This document shows, piece by piece, positions 6,970 through 15,758 of a stretch of 38,288 nucleotides of DNA. Source of the stretch: an uncultured Nitrososphaera sp. (GTDB taxonomy: Archaea > Thermoproteota > Nitrososphaeria > Nitrososphaerales > Nitrososphaeraceae); the NCBI RefSeq assembly GCF_946478925.1, contig NZ_CAMLDP010000009.1, positions 1 through 38,288 on the forward strand. The letters are read 5' to 3'. The translations under genes were made by a program, and so were the position numbers. The stretch's first letter is position 1, and each line of letters opens with the position of its first letter. Below the pieces are notes generated by a model that saw only the letters and a program-made list of their open reading frames with translations, had not been told where the DNA came from and ran no database searches.

Positions 6970-7842
6970 ATGCATGGCAGGAACCTTGCAGGTTGTATGC
7001 ACGGCAACGGCCCGTACAGGGTGCTGCACTATGGCAACAGCAGTTCTGCCACCCTGTACCTCAAGGACTGCATCGCGGGCTTCAACGACGACGTCAGAGA
7101 GGGGTCGGTCGACGTCGTAGTCACGTCGCCTCCGTACAACATCGGGGTCGGCTACAACTCGTACCGCGATACCTTGCCCCGCGAAAAGTACCTCGCTTGG
7201 ATGGAGCAGGTCGGAATCGCAGTCAAGAGGGCGCTTGCCGACGACGGCTCGTTCTTTCTCAATATCGGCAACAGGCCGAAGGACCAGTGGATAGCGTGGG
7301 ACGTCGCCTCTGTCATGCGCAGGCACTTTGCCCTGCAGAACGTGATAACATGGGTCAAGTCGATTGCGATAGGCAAGGCAGACGCAGGCGACTATCCCGG
7401 GATTACCGGCGACATTGCGGTAGGCCACTTCAAGCCCGTCGCAAGCGAGCGCTTTCTCAACGACTGCTACGAGTACATTTTCCATTTCACAAAGACCGGC
7501 GAGACAAAACTGGACAAGCTGGCAGTAGGGATACCGTACCAGGACAAGAGCAACATCGGCAGGTGGAAAAAAGCCAAGCAGGACAGGCGAGACCGGGGAA
7601 ACACGTGGTTCATCCCGTACGAGACGATACAGAGTAGAAAGGATAGGCCGCATCCTGCCACGTTTCCGGTAAAGCTGCCGGAAATGTGCATCATGCTGCA
7701 CGGCCGCGCCGGGCTCGTGGCAGACCCCTTTACAGGCATCGGCTCGACGGCGCTAGCCGCAAAAAAGCTCGGCATTTCGTTTATCGGCTTTGAGATAGAC
7801 AGGAGCTACCTCGACGAGGCGATAGCTAGGTTGCTTTCGTAG
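6970..7842 (+). CDS. beta-class DNA methyltransferase (probably N4-cytosine), orphan
   Basis: SAM-dependent DNA amino-methyltransferase. The catalytic motif IV TSPPYN is at 52-57, before the SAM-binding motif [10 protein letters not shown] at 252-260, and the order IV...I is that of the beta class. An S/T-PPY motif is most often seen in N4-cytosine enzymes, although N6-adenine is possible. The region about 110-235 between them is the target-recognition part; the recognised sequence cannot be read from the protein. No restriction endonuclease gene is adjacent, so it may be a housekeeping methylase. A TTAAAT element at 6966-6971 sits about 28 nt before the in-frame ATG at 6997, which could be the true leaderless start. 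The 3' end overlaps cbiT by 17 bases. Confidence 0.92.
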   Translation: MHGRNLAGCMHGNGPYRVLHYGNSSSATLYLKDCIAGFNDDVREGSVDVVVTSPPYNIGVGYNSYRDTLPREKYLAWMEQVGIAVKRALADDGSFFLNIGNRPKDQWIAWDVASVMRRHFALQNVITWVKSIAIGKADAGDYPGITGDIAVGHFKPVASERFLNDCYEYIFHFTKTGETKLDKLAVGIPYQDKSNIGRWKKAKQDRRDRGNTWFIPYETIQSRKDRPHPATFPVKLPEMCIMLHGRAGLVADPFTGIGSTALAAKKLGISFIGFEIDRSYLDEAIARLLS

Positions 7843-8413
7843 CCGAGATCATCATCACGGGGTTTCGCGCAAGCATCATCGTTCCTGTCGTAACCTTGCG
7901 CGCCTTTGCAATCGTCACCTGCGTCACGTCGACATCCTTCAACCCCAGCTCGCCGACTGCGGCAAGGGCCTGGTACATCGTCTCTATCAATATCGTGTCA
8001 ATAACTATTCTGCCTCCCTTTTTCAGCCTGTCCACTGACAGCTGTATCACCTGCTTTGCGTCGCCCCAGGTGCCCCCCACTATGACGGCGTCAACCTGCG
8101 GGAGCGTCGGGAGCACGTCCTGCGCCTTTCCGAGGATCACCTGCGCTGCAGTCCCAAATTTTACAAGGTTCTTTTTTGTCAGCTCGACAGCGTTATTATC
8201 GAAATCAATCGCATACACCTGCCCCCCTGTCTGCAGGCACAATTCCACGGTGATGCTGCCGCTGCCGCACCCCACGTCGATGGCGGAATACCCTTCTTTC
8301 AATCTGAGCTTGCTTATCGCAAGGGCACGCACATCCTCCTTTGTTATCGGGACGTCCTCCGTGCGCTCGAAAAGCTCGTCAGGGATGCCGGGCGTGCTAT
8401 AGTCCCACAACAA
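7826..8413 (-). CDS. cbiT: cobalt-precorrin-6B C15-methyltransferase (decarboxylating)
   Basis: CbiT of the anaerobic cobalamin pathway: it methylates C15 of cobalt-precorrin-6B and removes the acetate carboxyl group. The N-terminus [20 protein letters not shown] is characteristic, and the SAM-binding loop [11 protein letters not shown] lies at 45-55. The length of 195 aa is right for the stand-alone archaeal enzyme; bacteria often have it fused to CbiE. No other cobalamin gene is in the window. Translation starts at TTG. Convergent with the DNA methyltransferase, with a 17-base overlap. Confidence 0.92.
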   Translation of the reverse strand: MLWDYSTPGIPDELFERTEDVPITKEDVRALAISKLRLKEGYSAIDVGCGSGSITVELCLQTGGQVYAIDFDNNAVELTKKNLVKFGTAAQVILGKAQDVLPTLPQVDAVIVGGTWGDAKQVIQLSVDRLKKGGRIVIDTILIETMYQALAAVGELGLKDVDVTQVTIAKARKVTTGTMMLARNPVMMISATKAT

Positions 8414-8441
8414 TACGGACGGCGTTACGGAAACCCGCTAT

Positions 8442-8738
8442 TTATTTGAGGAGGGTGGACTGGTGCAGTGCCGTGTAGACGATGACCATGGCCAGTATGT
8501 TCATGAAGATAAAAGGCACGATGCCGTCGTAGCCGGCCTTTTTCTGCAATTCCTTTGGAAAGCCCTTTGAAAGCGTCCTGCTGATTACTAACGAGATGAG
8601 GAAAAACGCGATTGCGATGCCAAGCGCCATTCCAATCGCCGTGCTTTGGTCCGTGCCAGGTGCTATTGCAAATCCGGCTATCGCGCCGCCGATTATGCCC
8701 AGCACGATGCGCATATAGTATACCTTCTCTAACGCCAC
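8442..8738 (-). CDS. small three-helix membrane protein (98 aa), EMC6-like topology
   Basis: Three predicted membrane helices (about 9-28, 34-53 and 74-94) separated by a basic loop (SRTLSKGFPKELQKKAGY). The pattern (aromatic plus Arg before a Gly/Ala-rich helix, a second helix, a basic loop, a third helix) resembles EMC6, a subunit of the eukaryotic membrane-insertase complex with suspected archaeal relatives. This comparison is by eye only. The start is GTG at 8738; an ATG at 8714 would shorten it by eight residues. It follows cbiT's strand but is upstream of it, with 28 bases between. Confidence 0.65.
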   Translation of the reverse strand: MALEKVYYMRIVLGIIGGAIAGFAIAPGTDQSTAIGMALGIAIAFFLISLVISRTLSKGFPKELQKKAGYDGIVPFIFMNILAMVIVYTALHQSTLLK

Positions 8739-8792
8739 GTTCGGGATTGGTTGACTGCGGCCGGTAAAATGCCTTGCGGCGGGCTGGCGGGT

Positions 8793-9266
8793 CTAACCCC
8801 AGCCCATCTTGTGCTTGTAGTAGCTGGCAAGCTTGGCGTGCTTCATGCGCTCGCCAGAGTTCTCGGCCTTGTCCATCTTGCGCAGGTGTGTGCGGAACTG
8901 GTAGAGGTCGCACATGCACACGCCGGTCACCGGCTTGTACTTTACCCTAGACACCTCGTGCTTTTTGTGGCTGGCATACATTATCGCCAGTTTTGGCACG
9001 AGCTTGCTTGCGACTATGCCGCCGATTGCGACATAAAGCGCTGGACCGGTCGCAAAGGCGTGGTACGGGTTGACGCCGGCGGACTGGAAATACAGAAGTG
9101 GCCCCAGAATAGACGCAAGCACGCCGCCAAAGGTGGCGACCGCAGAGACCCTCGACATCCTGTCGTACTGGGCAGTCTCTTGCTCGAACTGGTCGATCAG
9201 CTTTTCGTATTTTTCGTCTAGCTTGGCCTTCTCTTCCTCTGTGGAAAGTGCCGCTGAAATCTCCAT
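8793..9266 (-). CDS. two-helix membrane protein with N-terminal coiled coil (157 aa)
   Basis: Residues 1-38 are charged and helical (EEEKAKLDEKYEKLIDQFEQET). Two hydrophobic helices follow at about 43-62 and 72-92. A basic C-terminal tail has a CMCDLYQFRTHLRKM stretch, where the two cysteines might bind metal. Family not recognised. An in-frame ATG also exists at 9284. The gene lies 54 bases before the small three-helix membrane protein on the same strand, so the two may be co-transcribed. Confidence 0.7.
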   Translation of the reverse strand: MEISAALSTEEEKAKLDEKYEKLIDQFEQETAQYDRMSRVSAVATFGGVLASILGPLLYFQSAGVNPYHAFATGPALYVAIGGIVASKLVPKLAIMYASHKKHEVSRVKYKPVTGVCMCDLYQFRTHLRKMDKAENSGERMKHAKLASYYKHKMGWG

Positions 9267-9573
9267 TTGATTTCTGTGCTGCAAACTCGCTAATTAAGTT
9301 TGTTTTAGAGAGGATTTCCACGTTATTTTTCAGCGAGGAATTTTTTCAGAAATGCATTTTGCAAGAAAAATATCATTATTATGTAATTACTTGATCATCG
9401 CAATCTGAGTACTGCAGCAAAACATCTCGCAAATTACAAACTTTTTGCTTTTAATTGCAAGTGCTTGCGCGCCTCAAGCTGGCTGTGATATAATTATTTG
9501 ATTTTATGATAATATCGAATTGCACAATTTATCGTGTGAATATTAATATTTCGTACATTTTTTTCAACTATCT
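9267..9573. other. AT-rich divergent promoter region
   Basis: About 300 bases between two divergent genes, strongly AT-rich with no protein-coding frame. ATTAATATT (9542-9550) is centred 28 nt before the ATG at 9574 and is the likely box A of the plus-strand gene. No structured element or repeat stood out. Confidence 0.5.
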
Positions 9574-9843
9574 ATGGAAGAGAGCCGTCGCCGCTCGAAA
9601 CAGACGCTGAAATTCTCTGCACAGAGGCTGGACAATATGACGCCCGAGCTTCTGGCAAAATCAATGTGGATGAGCACCGGCATGGCAATGATATTTTCGC
9701 TTCCACCTCTCGGCTTGTTTATCGGCTTGTATGAGGCTGAAATGCACATTGGCATCGCGGCAGGGATCGGCTTTGGAGTCCACTTTGCGACGCTTGCTTT
9801 CTCCAGAAAAATAGCTGCTGGCCTGTCCAAGCTGTTCGACTGA
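9574..9843 (+). CDS. small two-helix membrane protein (89 aa)
   Basis: Basic N-terminus (EESRRRSKQTLKF), then two hydrophobic segments (about 33-51 and 56-76) and a short basic end. No known motif. The box A 28 nt upstream supports the ATG and a leaderless transcript. Confidence 0.65.
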   Translation: MEESRRRSKQTLKFSAQRLDNMTPELLAKSMWMSTGMAMIFSLPPLGLFIGLYEAEMHIGIAAGIGFGVHFATLAFSRKIAAGLSKLFD

Positions 9844-9915
9844 GCAACAGCGCTAGAATTTTTGACACCCACGGTTTACTTGCCGGACGAAATTTCATAA
9901 GGGAAGAAATCACAA

Positions 9916-10197
9916 TTGAGCAGGATATACGAGATCCACAGGTACAGGAGCGACGAGTTCCAGTACGTCGTGGCAAGGACCAACAAGCATTCTGAAGACT
10001 ATGTGAAGGCGGACGTGGAAAAGATGAACTCGCTTTTGTCGCCGGAGATGCGGACGGAAGGCATCAGGTACGTGTTTGCGCTTGGCACTGTTGACGGCAT
10101 GAACAAAAAGACGGGCGAGCGGACGGCGAAAAAGAAGGAGAAGCAACAGCAGGCGGCGGCAAGCGAGCAGGTGCAGATTTCTTCCCCTGCGATATGA
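9916..10197 (+). CDS. hypothetical protein (93 aa)
   Basis: Soluble small protein. The first 65 residues look folded (YEIHRYRSDEFQYVVARTN and EGIRYVFALGTVDGMNKKTG), and the rest is a Lys/Gln/Ala-rich tail. Translation starts at TTG 9916, about 20-25 nt after an ATTTCATAA element. Family not recognised. Confidence 0.65.
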   Translation: MSRIYEIHRYRSDEFQYVVARTNKHSEDYVKADVEKMNSLLSPEMRTEGIRYVFALGTVDGMNKKTGERTAKKKEKQQQAAASEQVQISSPAI

Positions 10198-10260
10198 CCA
10201 TCGTTGTCGCTTAATTTCTGCAGCTTCTCATCCCGTCTGTTTCCGTACATTATGCTCTCA

Positions 10261-10920
10261 TCAAGGATTCCTGAAACTCGGCCTGATAAAGACGAGTTTT
10301 CTTTCGATTATCATCTTTTCCCAATCGACTGCGGCAAATGCAACGACAGACAGCAACCCCAGAGAATCAAGAGCCAGGATCCCGACCAGGTGGTCAGAAA
10401 ACAAGCCCAGAAACGGCTTGAAGGCCATCGCGGTTACGGAAATCAGGACGGCGTAGGATACAACCCTCCCTATCCAGAACCCAAGGAATATGCTGAACGT
10501 CCTTGCCTTCATCATCCCGTACCCTATGAAGAGCATGTTGCTCGGGAGGGGCCCCAGCGCGAAAATCAGTGACAGGATGAAATACGCATATTTTTTGCCG
10601 GCGAGGTATTTTTCGATTGCGTCCAGGCTGTTTTTCCTCTTTTGCCCCATGAACCTTCGCATCTTGGAACTTGCGAGCATTAGCGCAAAGCGTCCTGCCG
10701 CAGACGCGGTGGCGCCGACCAGCGCCAGGTACAACGGGTTGAAAGAAGGAAAAGCCGAGTATATCGATGCCAGAACAATCCAGCTTGGAGGCATCATCAC
10801 CGGGACGACGTTGATGCCAAACACCAGCAAAAGGATTCCGGCATATGACCAAGTCTCTACGATTGAATCAATCGTCAGCACTCTGCCGCTCTCTCCCTTT
10901 CTTGAAAATGTTTGCAGCAA
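10261..10920 (-). CDS. VTT/DedA-family membrane protein (219 aa)
   Basis: Multi-pass protein of the VTT (SNARE-associated/DedA/TMEM41) superfamily, whose members act as lipid scramblases or in membrane homeostasis. The core is visible: a re-entrant, Pro-rich stretch near 41-60, an Arg-containing helix around the GRFALML region, and the family-like FALGPLPSNMLFIGYGMMKARTFSIFLGFWIGR (Pro, Gly, Arg) segment. Translation as drawn starts at TTG; a GTG at 10881 would remove 13 residues and is equally reasonable. Confidence 0.8.
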   Translation of the reverse strand: MLQTFSRKGESGRVLTIDSIVETWSYAGILLLVFGINVVPVMMPPSWIVLASIYSAFPSFNPLYLALVGATASAAGRFALMLASSKMRRFMGQKRKNSLDAIEKYLAGKKYAYFILSLIFALGPLPSNMLFIGYGMMKARTFSIFLGFWIGRVVSYAVLISVTAMAFKPFLGLFSDHLVGILALDSLGLLSVVAFAAVDWEKMIIERKLVFIRPSFRNP

Positions 10921-11125
10921 CTAGAACAACAATATCGTGAGAGCAGCGCGCAAAAGCTGCTACGTTTAGTAGCATATGAGATTAATTCGCTTCTCTGCTC
11001 AGTTAATTTAATTGTTTGATGATCTTTTGGTGTTTTTATTCTCCTATCAGAGGCTTAGATTAACATGGATTAGTCAACGTTATTAGCCGGCGTTTCGGAC
11101 GCGTTCTTGCTGCTGATATCATAGA

Positions 11126-11551
11126 ATGGCCTATGAAAACGTGATTCTTGTTGTAATATTGATGGGAACGGTGTTTTTTGGCGCAAAAAAGCTGCCTGAA
11201 CTGGCCAGATCGCTTGGACGGGCGCAAACGGAATTCGAGAAGGCCAGAATAGAAGCCCAAAGAGAGATTCGCAGCTATAATAATGAGGATGACAATACAA
11301 ATGCTGCAGCAGGCCAAAGTCCCGGCGCGCCTGCAAACAAAGGCGCAGGTATGGAGGCAGATAACGTCACTGCTGCCACCACCAAAGTGTCGGAATCCAA
11401 CAATAATTCATCTCTGGTTGTCACTGCAGCAGCCGCCGATATTGACAGGGTAAAGCTCCAGAATGCTGCAAAAAAGATCGGAGTCGAAAATCCTGAAAAG
11501 TTGTCCGATGACGAGCTGAGGGACGCCATACGAAACAACCTTGATCTTTGA
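11126..11551 (+). CDS. tatA: twin-arginine translocase subunit TatA/E with SAP-like tail
   Basis: N-terminal membrane helix (residues 4-19) followed by the TatA hinge and amphipathic helix FFGAKKLPELARSLGRAQTEF. TatA forms the pore through which folded proteins with RR signal peptides leave the cell. Normal TatA tails are short and disordered. Here an Asn/Ala/Thr-rich linker (51-105) leads to a compact helix-turn-helix pattern at 108-139 (RVKLQNAAKKIGVENP and LSDDELRDAIRNNL) that resembles SAP/HeH-type helical motifs. TatC is not in the window. Confidence 0.88.
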   Translation: MAYENVILVVILMGTVFFGAKKLPELARSLGRAQTEFEKARIEAQREIRSYNNEDDNTNAAAGQSPGAPANKGAGMEADNVTAATTKVSESNNNSSLVVTAAAADIDRVKLQNAAKKIGVENPEKLSDDELRDAIRNNLDL

Positions 11552-11647
11552 CCGGTCGTTATTTCCACAGAGACATCATGTGCAAATTCCCGCGCCGGCC
11601 GCAACCTAATGATTTTTATAAAGCGCTGGAAGCATTGAGGGCTGCGC

Positions 11648-12709
11648 ATGGCTAACAAGGTCAGCATTCCAAGCAAGATCTTTGGCACCGTTCTTGCCCA
11701 CAGCATGAGGGGCAAGATGCTTTCAAGGACTGAGCTCCAGACCCTTGCAGAATCGAGGGACATCGAGGAGCTCGTGACGAGGATGAAGAACACTATCTAC
11801 CTCGATGCGCTTGCAAAACTGACCAAGCCGTACACCGCGGAAAAGGTGGAAGGCGCGCTGCGCGAGCACCTTGTAAACACGCACGCCAAGATGGTCACGC
11901 TGTCGGGCGGCGCAGGAGTGCTCAACGCGTATTTCGTTAAATACATCACTTGGAACCTGAAGATTATCCTAAAGGGCAAGGCCCTTGGCAGGACGTACGA
12001 AGAGTTGCTTCCTAAAATCAACTTGAGGGCAGAAGAGCTCGTCGGCAGGCGCGACCTCGTGGTCAAGGCGCTTGTCGCAAAAGACTTTGACGAGGCCGTC
12101 GCGTCATTGCAGGGAAGCGAGTTTGGCGAGGATGCAAGAAAAGCAGCGGCAGTCTACAAGGAGAAGGGCGATGTCAGGGCGTTTGACACTTTTCTCGACC
12201 ACGCGTTCTACAAGTCGCTTGACAAGTCCATGTTTGGCGAGTCGCCGTTGCAGGACGTGCAAAAGCTAGTGTCAATAGATATCGACGCCTACAACGTGCT
12301 TGCGGTCCTGAGGGCCAAGTACTGGGGCCTGCCGGCACAAGAGACAAGCGACCTCATTGCTACCACCACGACAAAGATGGGCAGAGAAACGCTCCAGAAG
12401 ATGATAAACGTGGAAAAGGTGCAGGAGGCAATCGGCGAGCTGTCAAACACCTCGTACCGCGACCTGATACCCAAGAGCGCCGAAAACGACATTGACGCGA
12501 TTATGCAGCTTGAGGAAGGGTTTGAGCGAGTCTCTGTCAGGAGAATAGCGGCGTCGTACAGGACGGTATTCACGCTCGGCAACATGCTTGCTACATTGAA
12601 GCTGATGATGCTAGAGATACGCAACCTTGCGGCAATCGCAGCAGGCGTCGAGCAAAAGATACCCGTCGACAAGATAATGGCCAGCTTGGCCAAGACTACC
12701 TTGCAGTAA
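11648..12709 (+). CDS. atpC: A-type ATP synthase subunit C
   Basis: Subunit C (the d-like central-stalk adaptor) of the archaeal A/V-type ATP synthase. It joins the rotor ring to the central shaft. The 353-residue, all-helical sequence has the family's repeated pattern of long amphipathic helices (for example FDTFLDHAFYKSLD and LVSIDIDAYNVLAVLRAKYWGL). A TTTATAAAG box A lies around 11614-11622. It is encoded on the strand opposite the other subunits and converges with subunit I, with about 280 bases between. Confidence 0.93.
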   Translation: MANKVSIPSKIFGTVLAHSMRGKMLSRTELQTLAESRDIEELVTRMKNTIYLDALAKLTKPYTAEKVEGALREHLVNTHAKMVTLSGGAGVLNAYFVKYITWNLKIILKGKALGRTYEELLPKINLRAEELVGRRDLVVKALVAKDFDEAVASLQGSEFGEDARKAAAVYKEKGDVRAFDTFLDHAFYKSLDKSMFGESPLQDVQKLVSIDIDAYNVLAVLRAKYWGLPAQETSDLIATTTTKMGRETLQKMINVEKVQEAIGELSNTSYRDLIPKSAENDIDAIMQLEEGFERVSVRRIAASYRTVFTLGNMLATLKLMMLEIRNLAAIAAGVEQKIPVDKIMASLAKTTLQ

Positions 12710-12986
12710 ATAGTATAGTAGTAGTCATTTCCATCTTTTCAGTCCCGGTATAATAGCGCGGGGCGCACACACACATCTCTTTTGCTTTTTGCGCAGCAAA
12801 GACCGCGGCATATTCGTAAAATCATCATGTCATCATCATTAGCTGTAGGGAGTTATCTTGATTCCCTGCTCGTCTGTCCGGTAAAACCCGTCGCCAAGCG
12901 GCATACACGCTCTGCAGCTCTGGCACCCGTTTGAAGAAAAAATAAGGCTCTAACATGCACAGGCGAAAAAGGCAAAGAAGAAATGC

Positions 12987-15101
12987 TTATTGCTTCTTCT
13001 TGCCGTCTTCTTCCTTCCACACCAGGTTGGTGTAGAGCATGTTCGGCACGAGTTTCTTGAAGGTGACTCCGTCCGACTTGTACCATTTCGGGAACCATTC
13101 GTACAGGTGAAGCCTGATGGTCTGGATGTAGACTATCAGACCCTCAATCATCATGATGCCGATGTTGCCACCGATAAGGATCGCAAGCCCGCCTCCGTGC
13201 TCAAACGAGTTGTTCACGGTGACAAGGAGCGCCGAGTGCACGAGGAGCATGATGCCAAGCCGGGAGTACGAGATTGTGTTGGCGAGCATCTCTATAGTCC
13301 TTACCATCACGGTCTCGACTACGATGCCGACCATGCCACCGTGCGGCGACTCTTTGCCCTCCGCCTTCAGGTGCTTTTCCTCCTTCATGCCGCCTATGAT
13401 TGTGATTGCGATGCAGGCAAAGATGATTGGGGGCGCTGCCCTTGCCACCATGCCTACCGTCACCCACGGAAAGACATCGCTTATCCAGGGGATCGGCCCG
13501 TACGTCTTGTTTGACAGGAACATGCCGATGATGTCGTACTGGGCGCCGATGGCAGTCAGTATGAGCGAGACCACCGCAAGGTACTGGATTATGGCAGGTA
13601 TGTCGTGCGTGTATACCATCAGCTTGTGGCCGAGGCGCCAGTCCGCCCTGAGGCGGAGGATGAACGCCATCAGCAGGTGCGCTATGCCGATGGCTATTGA
13701 TATGGAAAGTATCTTTACCACTTGTTCAAACGTCAGTTCTGCCACGGACAGCAGGCCGATGAACGGGAGTGCGTTGGCAAGGCCGGAAAGCACTGCAAGC
13801 TTGGCGAAATGGAACCCAAACATCTCGCCCGTACCAAGGCCGCCGACGGCCGCCGCAAGGCCGCTTGCCGCCACCAGCGTGCCCCACATCTTTAGCCGGC
13901 CGTTTCCGCGTATCCGGAACAACATGCCGAGGCCAAAGAGCAGGATGCCGTGCCCAAAGTCCGCAAACATCAGGCCGTAAAACACCGGCCAGACAAAGGA
14001 GATTATTTTTGTAGGATCGGTCTCGCCGTACCTCGGCAGGCCCTGCGTCTCGGTGACTACTTCAAAGTTCTTGGAATATCCCTTGTTGTAAAGGAGGGTC
14101 GGCATCGTGGGCTTGCCGGCATCTTGGAGGTCGATGGTCACGCCCGTGTCCTCGACGACAGAGACATAGTCGCTTCCGGCAAGTTTCTTGAACTTGCTTT
14201 CCATATCTGCCGGGATGTAGCCCTCTATTATAGCAAAGTTTTTCGTCCCGCCCGGCTTTCTCGTCGTTTCAAGAACATCCTTTGCCACGCCGGCGGCCTC
14301 GCGCAGCGAAAGTGCCTTTGTGACTATGGATGCTTTTAATTTTACAATCTCTTTGTCCAGCTGCTCTACCTTGGTTTCGAGCTCCTTGACCTTGGCGCTG
14401 GCTTCAGAAAAAGCCACGTTGGGATTCTGGGGCATGTTTGCCGGTATCTGGAGCGGGTTGATGCCAAAGCTGCGCATCACCTTTGCAATCCTTTCCGAGT
14501 CCTCTGCAGAGCCGACTATGGTGAGCGCCGTCTTTTTCTCTCCCAAGTTCGTAGAGTATACTGCAAGGTCTTCAAGGCTCTTTCTTATCTCGGCCTCGTC
14601 GGTAGAATCGATGACATAGATGCCGGCGTAGAATTTTGAAAGGGTGCCAAGGCGCGCCAGGTCCATGCTGAGGCTTGCCGCGTTCTCGGTGAGCGCCTTC
14701 AGGTTTGAATATTCTTCAAGCGACTTTTGCGCTATGCTGCGCTCGCCGATTATCTTGCGCGCGCCCTCCAGCTCTTTTGCGGCCCTGTCCTCAAGGTCGG
14801 CGATAAAACCCTGGATGTTGTCGACCTGGTAGTCGGTCTTGCCCTTTGGCGCACCCTTGAACATTGTCGCAAGCACGCCCGTCTCTGCGGGGATGCCGAG
14901 CGCCTTGATGACTTCGTCAATGTCCTGGTAGAGCTTTTGCGCCTTTAGGAGGAGGTCGTCGTAGTACGGGTTGATGTGCTCGGAAGCAGAAGGAGCCTGT
15001 ATTGGGTGGAACCATTCAAGCTCGGCCAACTTGCTGACGGCAGCTTGCGTTTCCATCCTCGGCAAGATTATTGTTGCCTTTTTCAGCTTGGCTAGCCCCA
15101 T
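12987..15101 (-). CDS. atpI: A-type ATP synthase subunit I (a-subunit)
   Basis: 704 residues. The N-terminal cytoplasmic half (to about 330) has coiled-coil stalk segments (AKVKELETKVEQLDKEIVKLK). The C-terminal half has about 7-8 membrane helices that form the stator half-channels for protons or sodium. WPVFYGLMFADFGHGI is typical of the family. The frame begins five codons earlier (15116), but GLAKLKKATIIL is the usual start of the protein, so the ATG at 15101 is chosen. A TTTTAAAG box A at 15133-15140 predicts a start near 15110, which fits. The gene has its own promoter downstream of subunit K. Confidence 0.95.
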   Translation of the reverse strand: MGLAKLKKATIILPRMETQAAVSKLAELEWFHPIQAPSASEHINPYYDDLLLKAQKLYQDIDEVIKALGIPAETGVLATMFKGAPKGKTDYQVDNIQGFIADLEDRAAKELEGARKIIGERSIAQKSLEEYSNLKALTENAASLSMDLARLGTLSKFYAGIYVIDSTDEAEIRKSLEDLAVYSTNLGEKKTALTIVGSAEDSERIAKVMRSFGINPLQIPANMPQNPNVAFSEASAKVKELETKVEQLDKEIVKLKASIVTKALSLREAAGVAKDVLETTRKPGGTKNFAIIEGYIPADMESKFKKLAGSDYVSVVEDTGVTIDLQDAGKPTMPTLLYNKGYSKNFEVVTETQGLPRYGETDPTKIISFVWPVFYGLMFADFGHGILLFGLGMLFRIRGNGRLKMWGTLVAASGLAAAVGGLGTGEMFGFHFAKLAVLSGLANALPFIGLLSVAELTFEQVVKILSISIAIGIAHLLMAFILRLRADWRLGHKLMVYTHDIPAIIQYLAVVSLILTAIGAQYDIIGMFLSNKTYGPIPWISDVFPWVTVGMVARAAPPIIFACIAITIIGGMKEEKHLKAEGKESPHGGMVGIVVETVMVRTIEMLANTISYSRLGIMLLVHSALLVTVNNSFEHGGGLAILIGGNIGIMMIEGLIVYIQTIRLHLYEWFPKWYKSDGVTFKKLVPNMLYTNLVWKEEDGKKKQ

Positions 15102-15291
15102 GATACAGTTCAGCATGAAGAAAAGACGATCTCTTTAAAATCCTTTCCCTGAGATGCAAGCAATACACACAACAGATGTTATAGTAGAAAATATGAGTTT
15201 GGAGTTTGAAAATGAAAAAGGAAAGGAAAAAGAGAGAGCGTGCGCGTGTCCGACTTTTGTGTGTCGGCTGCAGCTGATGATGTTCTTCCTC

Positions 15292-15633
15292 TTACTGGCC
15301 GAGGATGATGAACATCATGACTATACCGTAGATGGCGATTGACTCGACCATACCTACGATAATGAACACGCTGGACTGCATCTTTGGGTTCTCGCTGATG
15401 GCCGCAAGACCTGCCGCGCCCACAAAGCCAAGACCAAAGCCAGCACCAAGTGCTGCCAGACCGAATGCTATACCCGCAGCGAGGAACTTGAACGCGTTGC
15501 CACTCGTGGCTGCAGCGGCTCCACCTGCTTCCTGCGCATAGGCAGCCGGGCTTGCAAACGCAATGCCTGCAAACACAACTGCCGCGAGAATTGTCAAAAG
15601 TGAAAGTGCGCCTCTTACCTTCAGTTGCATCAT
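15292..15633 (-). CDS. atpK: A-type ATP synthase subunit K (c-ring proteolipid) with signal peptide
   Basis: Rotor-ring proteolipid. Two membrane helices: Gly/Ala-rich helix 1 (about 48-77) and helix 2 (about 86-111) with the ion-binding glutamate E97 in GMVESIAIYG. Before them the protein has an extra N-terminal segment (residues 1-34, a hydrophobic stretch ending in SPAAYAQ) that looks like a cleavable signal peptide. The mature ring subunit would then be the usual size of about 79 residues. Start at ATG 15633 or 15630. A box A (15656-15664) and an inverted repeat lie immediately upstream, so K has its own promoter within the ATPase cluster. Confidence 0.95.
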   Translation of the reverse strand: MMQLKVRGALSLLTILAAVVFAGIAFASPAAYAQEAGGAAAATSGNAFKFLAAGIAFGLAALGAGFGLGFVGAAGLAAISENPKMQSSVFIIVGMVESIAIYGIVMMFIILGQ

Positions 15634-15664
15634 TAGGGCTTTGGCATGAAAAGCCCTATTTAAT
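15634..15664 (-). promoter_or_regulatory. atpK promoter with candidate operator
   Basis: On the minus strand a box A ATTAAATAG (15656-15664) is centred about 27 nt before the ATG at 15633. Between box A and start lies a perfect 8-base inverted repeat AGGGCTTT/AAAGCCCT (15635-15642 and 15650-15657, 7-base spacer). Because the mRNA probably begins at or next to the ATG, the repeat would act as DNA, for example as a repressor or activator site, rather than as an RNA hairpin. Confidence 0.45.
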
Positions 15665-15758
15665 GATAACTAACGTGTGAGTGCTATAAACAATAATGTA
15701 AAATTTACATGCAAAAAACGGTACAAGAAAACACAAGTAGGAAAAGAAAGAGGTTTTG

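Noticed and set aside
12841..12930. Minus-strand fragment reading NGCQSCRACMPLGDGF... to a stop
   Set aside because: Three closely spaced Cys look protein-like, but the frame has no ATG, GTG or TTG after the preceding stop except an internal ATG that removes the cysteines; at most a remnant.
13153..13980. Long plus-strand open frame (275 codons) opposite subunit I of the ATP synthase
   Set aside because: Met/Pro/Ser/Arg-rich, no domain; mirrors the codon pattern of the real gene on the other strand.
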